From an uncultured Clostridia bacterium (GTDB taxonomy: Bacteria > Bacillota > Clostridia > TANB77 > CAG-508): a stretch of DNA of 26,867 nucleotides. The number at the start of each line of letters is the position of its first letter. Within the stretch, counting starts at the first letter, position 1. This document shows positions 1 to 7,393 of the stretch, piece by piece. Position numbers and translations under genes: made by a program. The stretch spans positions 1-26,867 of the forward strand of contig CAKPGD010000009.1 in the NCBI GenBank assembly GCA_934154515.1, given 5' to 3'. A model generated the notes under the pieces. The model made no database searches and was not told the origin of the DNA. It worked only from the letters and a program-made list of their open reading frames with translations.

Positions 1-438
1 ATTTTCCCATGTTACTTCTCCAAATTTTATATATTGTGGTTTTGGTTCTTTTTCTTCTACTTTTATTATGTTTAATTCGCTGTCTACTGTTAAATAAAAG
101 TTTGAATTTATTTCTTTTATTACTTCTATTGTTGGATTTTCCTCGGCATCTAATATTATTTCATATTTTGTTTTATCTAATTTTTCATTTAAGTATTTTA
201 AGCTAAATTCTTTTCCTTCTTTTACCGCTTCTATTTGTATATTTAATATTTCTTGTTCTAATCTTTCTTTTGCCTCTGCTGCACTATATTTTTCTCTTGC
301 CTGCGTTGCTTTATTAAATATTCCATTTTGACTTAATGTCAAGTTTATTGCAACTCCCGCAAGTATTATTAACACCACTATTGTAATTACTAATGCTATT
401 AGTGTAATTCCTGATTGTTTTTTTATTATATTTTTCAT
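1..438 (-). CDS. Type IV pilin-like / prepilin-type N-terminal protein (3' end outside window)
   Basis: The frame is open from an ATG at 438 to the window edge (146 codons, no stop). The start follows a strong AAGGAGG site. The N-terminus has a short basic segment, then G-I-T-L-I-A-L and a long hydrophobic helix (about residues 10-32), then a charged amphipathic helix. That is the layout of prepilin/pseudopilin-like proteins of Clostridia, where a prepilin peptidase would cut after the glycine before I-T-L. The usual glutamate at mature position 5 is absent, so membership of the classical pilins is uncertain. It could instead be one of the many 'prepilin-type cleavage/methylation' surface proteins. 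The gene diverges from the XRE regulator and shares a dyad-rich promoter region with it. Confidence 0.7.
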   Translation of the reverse strand, partial: MKNIIKKQSGITLIALVITIVVLIILAGVAINLTLSQNGIFNKATQAREKYSAAEAKERLEQEILNIQIEAVKEGKEFSLKYLNEKLDKTKYEIILDAEENPTIEVIKEINSNFYLTVDSELNIIKVEEKEPKPQYIKFGEVTWEN

Positions 439-463
439 TTCTTTTGTTCTTCCTCCTTAGTCA

Positions 464-526
464 TAATTTAACTATAAATATATTTTAGTTAAATTATAAC
501 TAAATGTCAATAGTTATGTTATAACT
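464..526. promoter_or_regulatory. Cluster of inverted repeats, candidate XRE operators
   Basis: Three related dyads lie in the divergent intergenic region. A perfect 11-bp inverted repeat TAATTTAACTA / TAGTTAAATTA occupies 464-474 and 486-496. An AGTTAa...ATAACT dyad is at 487-501. A perfect AGTTAT-GTT-ATAACT dyad is at 512-526. All share the AGTTAT half-site. They overlap or flank the pilin-gene promoter, and the adjacent gene is an XRE repressor, so operator function is a reasonable inference; no binding data exist. Confidence 0.55.
482..510 (-). promoter_or_regulatory. Sigma-A promoter of the pilin-like gene
   Basis: On the minus strand, TTGACA (510-505) and TAAAAT (487-482) are separated by exactly 17 bases. 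This places transcription start near 475, ahead of the pilin-like gene. An imperfect dyad fills the spacer, so repressor binding here would block RNA polymerase. Confidence 0.65.
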
Positions 527-552
527 TTTTTATAATGTATAGGGTGATTAAA

Positions 553-780
553 ATGTTAAGAATAAAAGATATTAGAGAAGATAAAGAATTAACTCAGGCT
601 GAAATTGCAAAAATGCTTAACACCTCTCAAACTAATTATAGCAAGTATGAGCTTGGAAAAATTAATATTCCAATAGAAACTTTAAAACGTTTATCTTTAA
701 TATTAGATACTAGTATTGATTATTTATTAGGCCTTACGGATGAGTCTAAACCATATCCTAGAAAAAAAATAATCCAGTAA
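553..780 (+). CDS. XRE/Cro-CI family helix-turn-helix regulator
   Basis: A 75-aa protein made almost entirely of an HTH_3 domain. It starts L-R-I-K-D-I-R-E-D and contains the classic Q-A-E-I-A-K-M-L-N-T-S-Q-T-N-Y-S-K-Y-E-L-G-K recognition region, ending in the D-Y-L-L-G-L-T-D typical of this family. I chose the ATG at 553 over the upstream in-frame ATG at 535 because AGGGTGA (541-547) sits five bases before it and the upstream ATG has no ribosome binding site. No dimerisation or sensor domain is present. It probably represses itself and the divergent pilin-like gene through the dyads at 464-526. Confidence 0.85.
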   Translation: MLRIKDIREDKELTQAEIAKMLNTSQTNYSKYELGKINIPIETLKRLSLILDTSIDYLLGLTDESKPYPRKKIIQ

Positions 781-808
781 AAAAACAAGCCTTTAGCTTG
801 TTTTTTTA
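781..808. terminator. Bidirectional Rho-independent terminator
   Basis: Stem AAACAAGC (783-790) / GCTTGTTT (796-803) with a five-base loop, an A-run before and a T-run after. It ends the XRE transcript on the plus strand and can end the tRNA-Arg transcript on the minus strand. Confidence 0.85.
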
Positions 809-833
809 CTTTAGTTTTAGCTTTAATTTTTTT

Positions 834-910
834 TGGTGTTCCAAACAGGAATCGAACCTGCGACCTACGCTTTAGGAGAGCGCCGCTCTATCCTACTGAG
901 CTATTGGAAC
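834..910 (-). tRNA. tRNA-Arg (anticodon CCT)
   Basis: A full cloverleaf can be drawn: acceptor GTTCCAA/TTGGAAC, D stem GCTC/GAGC, anticodon stem GCGCT/AGCGT (one G-T pair), loop CTCCTAA, T arm GCAGG-TTCGAAT-CCTGT, discriminator A and an encoded CCA (836-834). The anticodon CCT reads AGG. It is the only arginine tRNA in the window and would not read CGG. Confidence 0.95.
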
Positions 911-928
911 ATTTTATTTACAAGTTTG

Positions 929-957
929 ATTTTACTATATTTAATATGAAAAATCAA
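929..957 (-). promoter_or_regulatory. Promoter of tRNA-Arg
   Basis: Minus strand TTGATT (957-952), 17-base spacer, TAAAAT (934-929), about 20 bases ahead of the tRNA 5' end. Confidence 0.6.
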
Positions 958-980
958 CTATTTATTTTTTTATTATTTTA

Positions 981-989
981 TGTTATACT
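981..989 (+). promoter_or_regulatory. Extended -10 promoter of the ttcA-like gene
   Basis: TGT followed by TATACT (984-989), i.e. an extended TGn -10 element, without a good -35. It lies about 40 bases ahead of the GTG start at 1031. Confidence 0.45.
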
Positions 990-1030
990 ATTTGCATTAA
1001 AATGAACATTAAAATGAAAGAGGGATTTTT

Positions 1031-1741
1031 GTGCAAAAAATATTGAGTTATATGAGAAAAGCAATTAGAGCTTATAATATGATAGAAGATGGAGATAAAA
1101 TAGCTGTATGCTTGTCTGGTGGCAAGGATTCTATTACTATGCTTATGGGGTTAAAGCAACTTCAAACTTATTTTGATAAAGATTTTGAAATTGTTGCCGT
1201 TACAGTTAATCCTGGTTTTGAATTTTTTGATGTAGATTTTTTAAGAAAAACTTGTGAAAATATTGGAGTTCCTTTAATTGTTGAGGAGAGCCATATTAAA
1301 GAAATCGTTTTTGATATAAGAAAAGAAAAAAGACCATGTTCACTTTGTGCTAATATACGTAGAGGTATTTTGAATTCTGTTGCTGTTAGAGAAGGATGTA
1401 ACAAAATTGCTTTAGGACATAATGAAGATGATGTTTTAGAAACTTTTTTAATGAATTTATTTTTAACTGGTTCTTTTTCTACTTTTGGACCTAGTACATT
1501 TATGAATAGATCTAATATAACTGTTATAAGACCTATAATTATGATTCCTGAAAAAGAAATTAAAAAGTTTGTTAAAAAAAATAATATTCAAGTTATGAAA
1601 AAAGCTTGCCCTATGGATGGTGAATCTAAGAGAGAATATATGAAAGATTTGTTATATAAATTATGCTTAGATATTCCTATGTGTAGAGCTAATCTTATGG
1701 GTGTAATTAAAAGAAATCATTTGAAAGGTTGGCATGAGTAA
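1031..1741 (+). CDS. ttcA: TtcA-family tRNA 2-thiolation enzyme (PP-loop ATPase)
   Basis: A 236-aa protein with GTG start behind an AGAGGG site. It has the N-type ATP pyrophosphatase PP-loop S-G-G-K-D-S at residues 29-34, the TtcA signature P-C-S-L-C-A-N-I-R-R-G (Cys103 and Cys106) and A-L-G-H-N-E-D-D. A later single cysteine (K-A-C-P-M-D-G) can supply the third ligand of the [4Fe-4S] cluster that TtcA uses. The family adenylates C32 of certain tRNAs and replaces oxygen with sulfur. At 236 aa it is shorter than Proteobacterial TtcA (about 310) and may act on another tRNA position. It is monocistronic between a promoter and a terminator. Confidence 0.85.
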   Translation: MQKILSYMRKAIRAYNMIEDGDKIAVCLSGGKDSITMLMGLKQLQTYFDKDFEIVAVTVNPGFEFFDVDFLRKTCENIGVPLIVEESHIKEIVFDIRKEKRPCSLCANIRRGILNSVAVREGCNKIALGHNEDDVLETFLMNLFLTGSFSTFGPSTFMNRSNITVIRPIIMIPEKEIKKFVKKNNIQVMKKACPMDGESKREYMKDLLYKLCLDIPMCRANLMGVIKRNHLKGWHE

Positions 1742-1747
1742 TATTAA

Positions 1748-1788
1748 AATAATTGCTAGATATTTAAAGTCTAACAATTATTTTTTTA
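1748..1788 (+). terminator. Terminator of the ttcA-like gene
   Basis: Stem AATAATTG-C-TAGA (1748-1760) pairs with TCTA-A-CAATTATT (1770-1782) around one mismatch, followed by a T-run. Confidence 0.75.
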
Positions 1789-2070
1789 CTTTTTTTGTCT
1801 TTTTTTGTCGAAAACTTTTTCAACTTTTTAGCATATTTGTATTTACTTTCTTTTTTTATTGTGTTATTATGTAACCGTCTTGTTGTTTTATGTCTATCTT
1901 ATATTTTAAATTTTCCGTTTTTTATTGTTGGTTTTATACTATTTATATTAATTTTCTTATATTATTTTTTATATTTTTTGTTATATATTTTTTATTTTAT
2001 ATTATTTTAATTTCAATGTGAATTTTTTCTTACATTATTCCATTACTAAAAAAGAAAGAAGGAATTAAAT
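1789..2070. other. T-rich gene-free stretch
   Basis: Nearly pure T/A sequence with strong T bias on the plus strand. An open frame at 1795-2010 would encode a Phe/Leu/Tyr-rich peptide, but it has no ribosome binding site and reflects composition only. The YifB ribosome binding site (GAAGGA) is at the right end. I see nothing else. Confidence 0.6.
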
Positions 2071-3603
2071 ATGTTATCAATAGTAAAAAGTATGTCTCTA
2101 ACAGGCTTAGATGGCTACTTGGTTTCTGTTCAAGTAGATGTTTCTGCTGGTCTGCCTAGTTGGGAAATTGTTGGACTTCCCGATGTTAGTGTTAGAGAAT
2201 CTAAAGAACGTGTTAAAACTGCTATTAAGAATTCTGGTTTTGAACTTCAAAGCAGAAAAATAGTTATAAATTTAGCTCCAGCAGATACAAAAAAAGAAGG
2301 TTCTTTTTTTGATTTACCAATTGCAATAGGGATTTTAACTTGTATTTCTGCAATTAGAACAGACAAATTAATTAATACTGCTTTTATAGGCGAATTGTCT
2401 CTAAATGGTAATTTAAATAAAATTAATGGTGTTTTACCTATGTGTATTGAAGCTAAAAAGCTTGGTATCACTAGAGTGATTCTTCCAATAGAAAATGCTA
2501 AAGAAGCTTCTATTGTCGATGGACTAGAAGTTTTAGGTGTTGAAAATTTAAGTCAAGTAGTTAAATATTTGAATTCTGAAATTAGTATTTTGCCTTTTAA
2601 ATCAAATGTTGATGAATTATTTAAAAGTCAAAATAATTGTATCTTAGATTTTTCTGATGTACGCGGTCAAGAAAACATTAAAAGAGCTTTAGAAATTGCA
2701 GCTGCTGGTGCTCATAATTGTTTGCTTATTGGTAGCCCAGGCTCTGGTAAAACTATGATGGCAAGAAGAATTCCGTATATTTTGCCTGATTTAAGTTTTG
2801 AAGAAGCTCTAGAAACTACTAAAATACATAGTGTTGCAGGTATTCTTCCTAAAGATATTCCTCTAATTACCACTCGACCTTTTAGAGCTCCTCACCATAC
2901 TATTTCTAGTAGTTCTTTAGTTGGTGGTGGGCGAATTCCTAAACCTGGTGAGATTAGTTTAGCTCATAATGGACTTTTATTCTTAGATGAACTTCCAGAA
3001 TTTAATAAAAATGTATTAGAAGTACTTCGTGGTCCAATTGAAGATGGTACAGTTACTATAAGTAGAATAAGTTCTACTCTTACATATCCTTGTAATTTTA
3101 TGCTTGTTGCTTCTATGAACCCTTGTCCTTGCGGATATTATGGTTCTAAAGATAAAGATTGCACTTGCACCTCACAAGCTATTCATAATTATATGGCTAA
3201 AATAAGTGGTCCTCTTTTAGATAGAATTGATATACAAGTTGAAGTAACTCCTGTAAAATATGAAAAGCTTCAAAATGATATTAAAGAAGAGAGTTCTGAT
3301 GAAATACGAAAACGTGTAAATGAAGCTAGAAATATTCAATTAGAACGATATAAATATGATGGTATTTATTCTAATTCTGGTCTTACTCCAAAACTTATGG
3401 ATAAATATTGTAAGCTAGATAAAAATAGTAAAAATCTTTTACAAAAAGCTTTTGAAAATTTAGGACTTAGTGCAAGAGCTCATGGAAGGATTTTAAAAGT
3501 TGCACGAACTATTGCTGACTTAGATAAAAAAGAAAATATTGAAACTACTCACATAGCTGAGGCTATTCAATATAGAAGCCTAGATAAAAAATTTTTTAAA
3601 TAA
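2071..3603 (+). CDS. yifB: YifB/ComM family Mg-chelatase-like AAA+ ATPase
   Basis: A 510-aa protein, full length for the family. The N-terminal 'ChlI domain' (residues 20-140) begins G-L-D-G-Y-L-V-S-V-Q-V-D-V-S-A-G-L-P and carries the V-G-L-P-D signature. The AAA+ core has Walker A G-S-P-G-S-G-K-T at 221-228 and Walker B F-L-D-E-L. A cysteine cluster N-P-C-P-C-G at about 350 is typical. The C-terminal Mg_chelatase_C helical domain ends the protein. In Gram-negatives ComM is a hexameric helicase that promotes branch migration during natural transformation. Its position before dprA and yraN is the conserved DNA-processing cluster. Confidence 0.95.
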   Translation: MLSIVKSMSLTGLDGYLVSVQVDVSAGLPSWEIVGLPDVSVRESKERVKTAIKNSGFELQSRKIVINLAPADTKKEGSFFDLPIAIGILTCISAIRTDKLINTAFIGELSLNGNLNKINGVLPMCIEAKKLGITRVILPIENAKEASIVDGLEVLGVENLSQVVKYLNSEISILPFKSNVDELFKSQNNCILDFSDVRGQENIKRALEIAAAGAHNCLLIGSPGSGKTMMARRIPYILPDLSFEEALETTKIHSVAGILPKDIPLITTRPFRAPHHTISSSSLVGGGRIPKPGEISLAHNGLLFLDELPEFNKNVLEVLRGPIEDGTVTISRISSTLTYPCNFMLVASMNPCPCGYYGSKDKDCTCTSQAIHNYMAKISGPLLDRIDIQVEVTPVKYEKLQNDIKEESSDEIRKRVNEARNIQLERYKYDGIYSNSGLTPKLMDKYCKLDKNSKNLLQKAFENLGLSARAHGRILKVARTIADLDKKENIETTHIAEAIQYRSLDKKFFK

Positions 3604-3647
3604 TCTTTAATTGTTTTTTATCAAATTTAAAGAAAGGATTTTTATTT

Positions 3648-4659
3648 ATGAATGATTTTTTTGAAATTAATTTTGAAGATTCACAATATCCTCAAAGATT
3701 GTTGAAAATAAAAAGGTTTCCTAAAAAATTATATGTACTTGGAAATGTAGAATTATTAAATTCGGATTCTATTGCTATGGTTGGTACCAGAGATTTAACA
3801 AGTTATGGCGAATTTTATGCTTCAAAATTTGCAGAAGAACTTTCAAACTGTGGAATTACTATTGTAAGTGGACTTGCTACACGGAATTGACACAGTAGCT
3901 CATAAAAATTCTTTAGGAAATCCTGGAAAGACAATTGCCGTAATTGCTTCTGGATTTAATTATATTTTTCCTAAGGAAAATATTTGTCTAATACATAAAA
4001 TAATTGAAAATGGAGGTTGTATTGTTTCTGAATATTCTCCTAATACAAAAGTAGATATGAAAAAGTTTCCTATGAGAAATAGAATTATTGCTGGAATTTC
4101 TGAAGCAACTATTGTAATTGAAGCAAAAGCTAGAAGTGGTAGTGAAATAACTGCTAGAAATGCTATGGAACAAGGCAAGGAAGTTTTTTGTATTCCTCAA
4201 GACATTGGTAAAAAAACTGGTGTTGGAACAAATACTTTAATTAAAAAAGGAGCTAAGCTCATTACTTGTACAAATGATATTTTGCTACAACTTGGAAAAC
4301 CTTTAATAAAAAATATTAGTGATAAATATAAGAGTTTTGATGATTTTTTAGAAAATAAGCAACGTTTTTTAAGTGTTCAATATGGTTCTAAATGTTTTAA
4401 TGATAATATTGAAACAAATGTCTTAAATAATTTTAATTTTGAAACTAATTTTATTGATTCTAATATTTCTAAAATTATAAATATAGATAAAAAATACGAA
4501 ACTATTTATAAATATATTTGTAATAATACTTCAAATATTGATAAACTTTCTAGAGATTTAAATATTAGCATAGCCGAGCTTAATCAAACTCTTACTATGA
4601 TGGAAATAGAAGGTCTTATTAAAATTTTTCCTGGCAATATTATAAAGGCACAAATATAG
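3648..4659 (+). CDS. dprA: DprA DNA-processing protein, interrupted by a +1 frameshift at 3879-3884
   Basis: DprA binds incoming single-stranded DNA and loads RecA. The frame from 3648 encodes the N-terminal part (V-G-T-R-D, then I-V-S-G-L-A) and stops at 3888-3890. The frame covering 3883-4659 continues exactly with G-I-D-T-V-A-H-K, the rest of the Rossmann fold (M-R-N-R-I-I-A-G-I, E-A-K-A-R-S-G-S) and a C-terminal winged helix. The family motif is S-G-L-A-x-G-I-D, and skipping one base restores exactly one residue (T) between A and G, so nothing is lost except one extra base. The base falls at an in-frame CGG (3882-3884). The rest of the protein is intact and shows no other decay. It may be a sequence error, a recent null allele or a frameshift-decoded gene. 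Ribosome binding site AAAGGA. Confidence 0.9.
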
Positions 4660-4666
4660 TAATTTA

Positions 4667-4736
4667 TTTAATTTACATTTTAGTTTTATCAGTTTAGTTT
4701 TATTAGTTTAGTTTTATTAGTTTAATTTTACTATTT
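4667..4736. repeat. Short tandem repeat, 14-bp unit
   Basis: Unit TAGTTTTATTAGTT recurs head to tail: 4681-4694 (one mismatch), 4695-4708 and 4709-4722 (exact), and 4723-4736 (degenerate), with a weaker copy before. It lies between dprA and yraN. No function is visible. Confidence 0.75.
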
Positions 4737-4765
4737 TAATTTTTTATTTAGAAAGGATTTTTTAT

Positions 4766-5125
4766 ATGTATTATAAAAAAGAAAGAGGTGTTTCTGGTGA
4801 ATGTATTGCCTCAGATTATTTAGAAAGCTTAGGTTATGAAATATTAATAAGAAATTTTAGATGTAGACAAGGTGAAATTGATATAATTGCTTTAGATAAT
4901 AATGAATATGTTTTTGTTGAAGTAAAAACTAGAACAAGCATTGAATATGGTAAGGCATCTGAAGCAGTTGATAAGACAAAAAAGTTTCATATTATTAAAG
5001 CTGCAGAATATTTTCTTTATGTCAGACATTTAGAAAATAATTTTATACGTTTTGATGTTATCGAAGTTTATTTATTTAATAATATTTCTAGAATTAACCA
5101 TATAAAGCAGGCTTTTGAAATTTAA
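4766..5125 (+). CDS. yraN: YraN family (UPF0102) nuclease-fold protein
   Basis: A 119-aa protein with the restriction-endonuclease-like core of the family: G-E-x-x-A near the start, then R-C-R-Q-G-E-I-D-I-I-A-L (about 32-43) and F-V-E-V-K-T-R (about 49-55), which hold the putative metal-binding D and E-x-K residues. Function is not established; it is generally found beside yifB and dprA, as here, and is presumed to act on nucleic acid. Ribosome binding site AAAGGA at eight bases. It ends at the strong shared terminator. Confidence 0.9.
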   Translation: MYYKKERGVSGECIASDYLESLGYEILIRNFRCRQGEIDIIALDNNEYVFVEVKTRTSIEYGKASEAVDKTKKFHIIKAAEYFLYVRHLENNFIRFDVIEVYLFNNISRINHIKQAFEI

Positions 5126-5128
5126 AAT

Positions 5129-5169
5129 AAAAGATACCGGAAGAAACTTAAAATCTTCCGGTATCTTTT
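5129..5169. terminator. Strong bidirectional terminator between yraN and tex
   Basis: A perfect 16-bp stem (5129-5144 with 5154-5169) with GC-rich core ACCGGAAGA/TCTTCCGGT and A/T tails on both sides. It separates the converging yraN and tex transcripts; the tex stop codon lies in its right arm. Confidence 0.95.
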
Positions 5170-7339
5170 ATATTTTCATACTTAATTTTACTTTTTGTCT
5201 TTCCATATCGATACTAATTACTTTTACTTTTACTATATCTCCTACGGAAACTATATCAGATGGATTTTTTACAAATTTATCACTCATTTCTGAGATATGA
5301 ACTAGTCCATCATGTTTTACTCCAACATCTACAAATGCACCAAAGTCTATAACATTTCTTACTGTTCCTGTTAATATTTGTCCTACTTTTAAGTCTTCAA
5401 ATTTAAGTACATCTGCTCTTAATACTGGTTTTGGCATTTCTTCACGTGGGTCTCTTCCTGGTTTTGAAAGTTCATCTATTATGTCTTTTAATGTCATTTC
5501 TCCTACTTCTAGGTCTTTTGCTGTTTTATCTATTTTTACTTCTTGTAATTTAGCTCTTATATCTTTTAGTGTTTCTTTATTTAACAAATCTTTTGAAGTA
5601 TATCCAATGCTTGCTAAAAGTTTTTCTGCTACTTCATAGCTTTCTGGGTGAACTGCTGTAATTTCTAAAGGATTTTTTCCGTCAAATATACGCATAAATC
5701 CAGCACATTGCTCATATGCTATTTTACCTAATTTTGGTACTTTTAAAAGTTCTTTTCTTTCTTTTAGTTTTCCGTTTTCATCTCTATATTTTACAATATT
5801 ATTTGCTATTGTTTTATTTACTCCTGCTACATAAGAAAGTAATGATGGTGTTGCTGTGTTTACATCTACTCCAACTTTGTTAACTGCATCTTCTACAACT
5901 CCTGTTAGGCTTTCTCCTAATTTCTTTTGGTCAACATCATGTTGATATTGCCCTACACCAATTGCTTTTGGCTCTATTTTTACAAGTTCTGCTAATGGAT
6001 CTTGCAATCTTCTTGCTATTGAAATTGCTCCTCTTAATGAAACATTTATATCTGGATATTCTTCTGTTGCAAGCTTAGATGCTGAGTATACAGACGCTCC
6101 CGCTTCTGATACTATTGCATAATGTACTTCTTTTCCATATTTTTCTTTTACTTCTTTTATAACATCTGCAACAAATATTTCAGATTCACGAGAAGCTGTT
6201 CCATTTCCTATTGCAAACATGTCTACATTATATTTTGCAATTAATGCTATTAAAGTTTTCTTTGCTCCTTCTACATCATTTTGTGGTTCTGTTGGGTATA
6301 TTGTTGTTGTATCTAACAATTTTCCTGTTTCATCTATTACTGCAATTTTGCATCCTGTTCTGTATGCAGGGTCAAAACCTATTACTGTTAATCCTTTAAG
6401 TGGTGCACCTAGTAATAATTGCTTTGCATTTTGTCCAAATACTTTTATAGCTTGTTCTTCAGCTTTTTCTGTTAAATCACTACGTATCTCTCTTTCGATT
6501 GATGGTTCTATTAGTCTCTTCCAGCTATCTAATATTGTAGCTTTTAACATTTCCGTAAATTGTGTATTTCCTTTTATAATATCTTTTTCTATAATTTCTA
6601 AAATTTTATCTTCTGGCTTATCCATTTTTACTTTTAGAAATTCTTCTTTTTCTCCTCTGTTTATTGCTAGTATTCTATGACTTGGAATTCTATTTAATTT
6701 TTCACTAAATTCATAATACATTTCATAGTTAGATTTTTCATCTTCTTTTGCTGCTTTTGTACTTATCATTCCTTCTCTATAACAAATTCTTTTTATTTGT
6801 TTTCTATATTCTGCATTATCAGATATGTTTTCTGCTATTATATCTAATGCTCCTGCTATTGCTTCTTGTTCTGTTTCAACTCTCTTGTTTTTATCTTCTG
6901 TTATATTTATATATTCTTTTGCTATTTCATTTATATCTTTCTTTTCTTCTTGCTTTATTATGATTTCTGCAAGTGGTTCTAGACCTTTTTCTTTAGCTAT
7001 AGTTGCTCTTGTTCTCTTTTTTTGTTTGTATGGTCTATATATATCTTCAACTTCTGCAAGCGTTTTAGCAAGTTCTAGGGCTACTACTATTTCGTCCGTT
7101 AGTTTTCCTTGGTTTTCTATTGAATTTACTACCTCTTGCTTTCTTACTTCTAAGTTTCTTAAGTATGTAAGTCTTTCTCCTAAATCACGTAATGTTTCGT
7201 CTGAAAGTCCTCCTGTTACCTCTTTTCTATAACGTGCAATAAATGGAATTGTATTTCCCTCATCTATAAGCTTTATAGTTGCTTCTACTTGTTTTTCTTT
7301 TACCTGTAATTCTTCTGCAATAATTTTTGTAATATTCAT
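5168..7339 (-). CDS. tex: Tex-family S1 RNA-binding transcription accessory protein
   Basis: A 723-aa protein, normal Tex length. Order: Tex N-terminal helical region with I-P-F-I-A-R-Y-R-K-E (about 31-40), YqgF/RuvC-like domain starting V-I-G-F-D-P-A-Y-R-T-G-C-K (about 315-425), helix-hairpin-helix region (about 490-560), and a C-terminal S1 domain (about 650-723; G-A-F-V-D-V-G-V, G-L-V-H-I-S). Tex binds nucleic acid and associates with the transcription machinery; its exact role is debated. It follows the ABC-F gene on the same strand with a 54-base gap. Its AAAGGAATG ribosome binding site is farther from the ATG than usual. Confidence 0.95.
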   Translation of the reverse strand: MNITKIIAEELQVKEKQVEATIKLIDEGNTIPFIARYRKEVTGGLSDETLRDLGERLTYLRNLEVRKQEVVNSIENQGKLTDEIVVALELAKTLAEVEDIYRPYKQKKRTRATIAKEKGLEPLAEIIIKQEEKKDINEIAKEYINITEDKNKRVETEQEAIAGALDIIAENISDNAEYRKQIKRICYREGMISTKAAKEDEKSNYEMYYEFSEKLNRIPSHRILAINRGEKEEFLKVKMDKPEDKILEIIEKDIIKGNTQFTEMLKATILDSWKRLIEPSIEREIRSDLTEKAEEQAIKVFGQNAKQLLLGAPLKGLTVIGFDPAYRTGCKIAVIDETGKLLDTTTIYPTEPQNDVEGAKKTLIALIAKYNVDMFAIGNGTASRESEIFVADVIKEVKEKYGKEVHYAIVSEAGASVYSASKLATEEYPDINVSLRGAISIARRLQDPLAELVKIEPKAIGVGQYQHDVDQKKLGESLTGVVEDAVNKVGVDVNTATPSLLSYVAGVNKTIANNIVKYRDENGKLKERKELLKVPKLGKIAYEQCAGFMRIFDGKNPLEITAVHPESYEVAEKLLASIGYTSKDLLNKETLKDIRAKLQEVKIDKTAKDLEVGEMTLKDIIDELSKPGRDPREEMPKPVLRADVLKFEDLKVGQILTGTVRNVIDFGAFVDVGVKHDGLVHISEMSDKFVKNPSDIVSVGDIVKVKVISIDMERQKVKLSMKI

Positions 7340-7393
7340 TTTTTATTTCATTCCTTTCTTGCATTTATATAAATTAATCGTCTGTTTTTTGTT

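Noticed and set aside
1795..2010. Open frame for a 71-aa Phe/Leu/Tyr-rich hydrophobic peptide
   Set aside because: It lies in a nearly pure T/A stretch, has no ribosome binding site and follows a terminator; the hydrophobicity is what T-rich DNA gives in any frame.
4681..4736. CRISPR-like array
   Set aside because: The repeats are 14 bp, directly abutting and without spacers, and no cas gene is present.
6211..7232. Long plus-strand open frames (6219-6680, 6748-6963, 6825-7232) opposite tex
   Set aside because: They are antisense shadows of the well-conserved Tex gene, with Ser/Leu/Phe-rich composition expected from complementing Lys/Glu-rich coding DNA.
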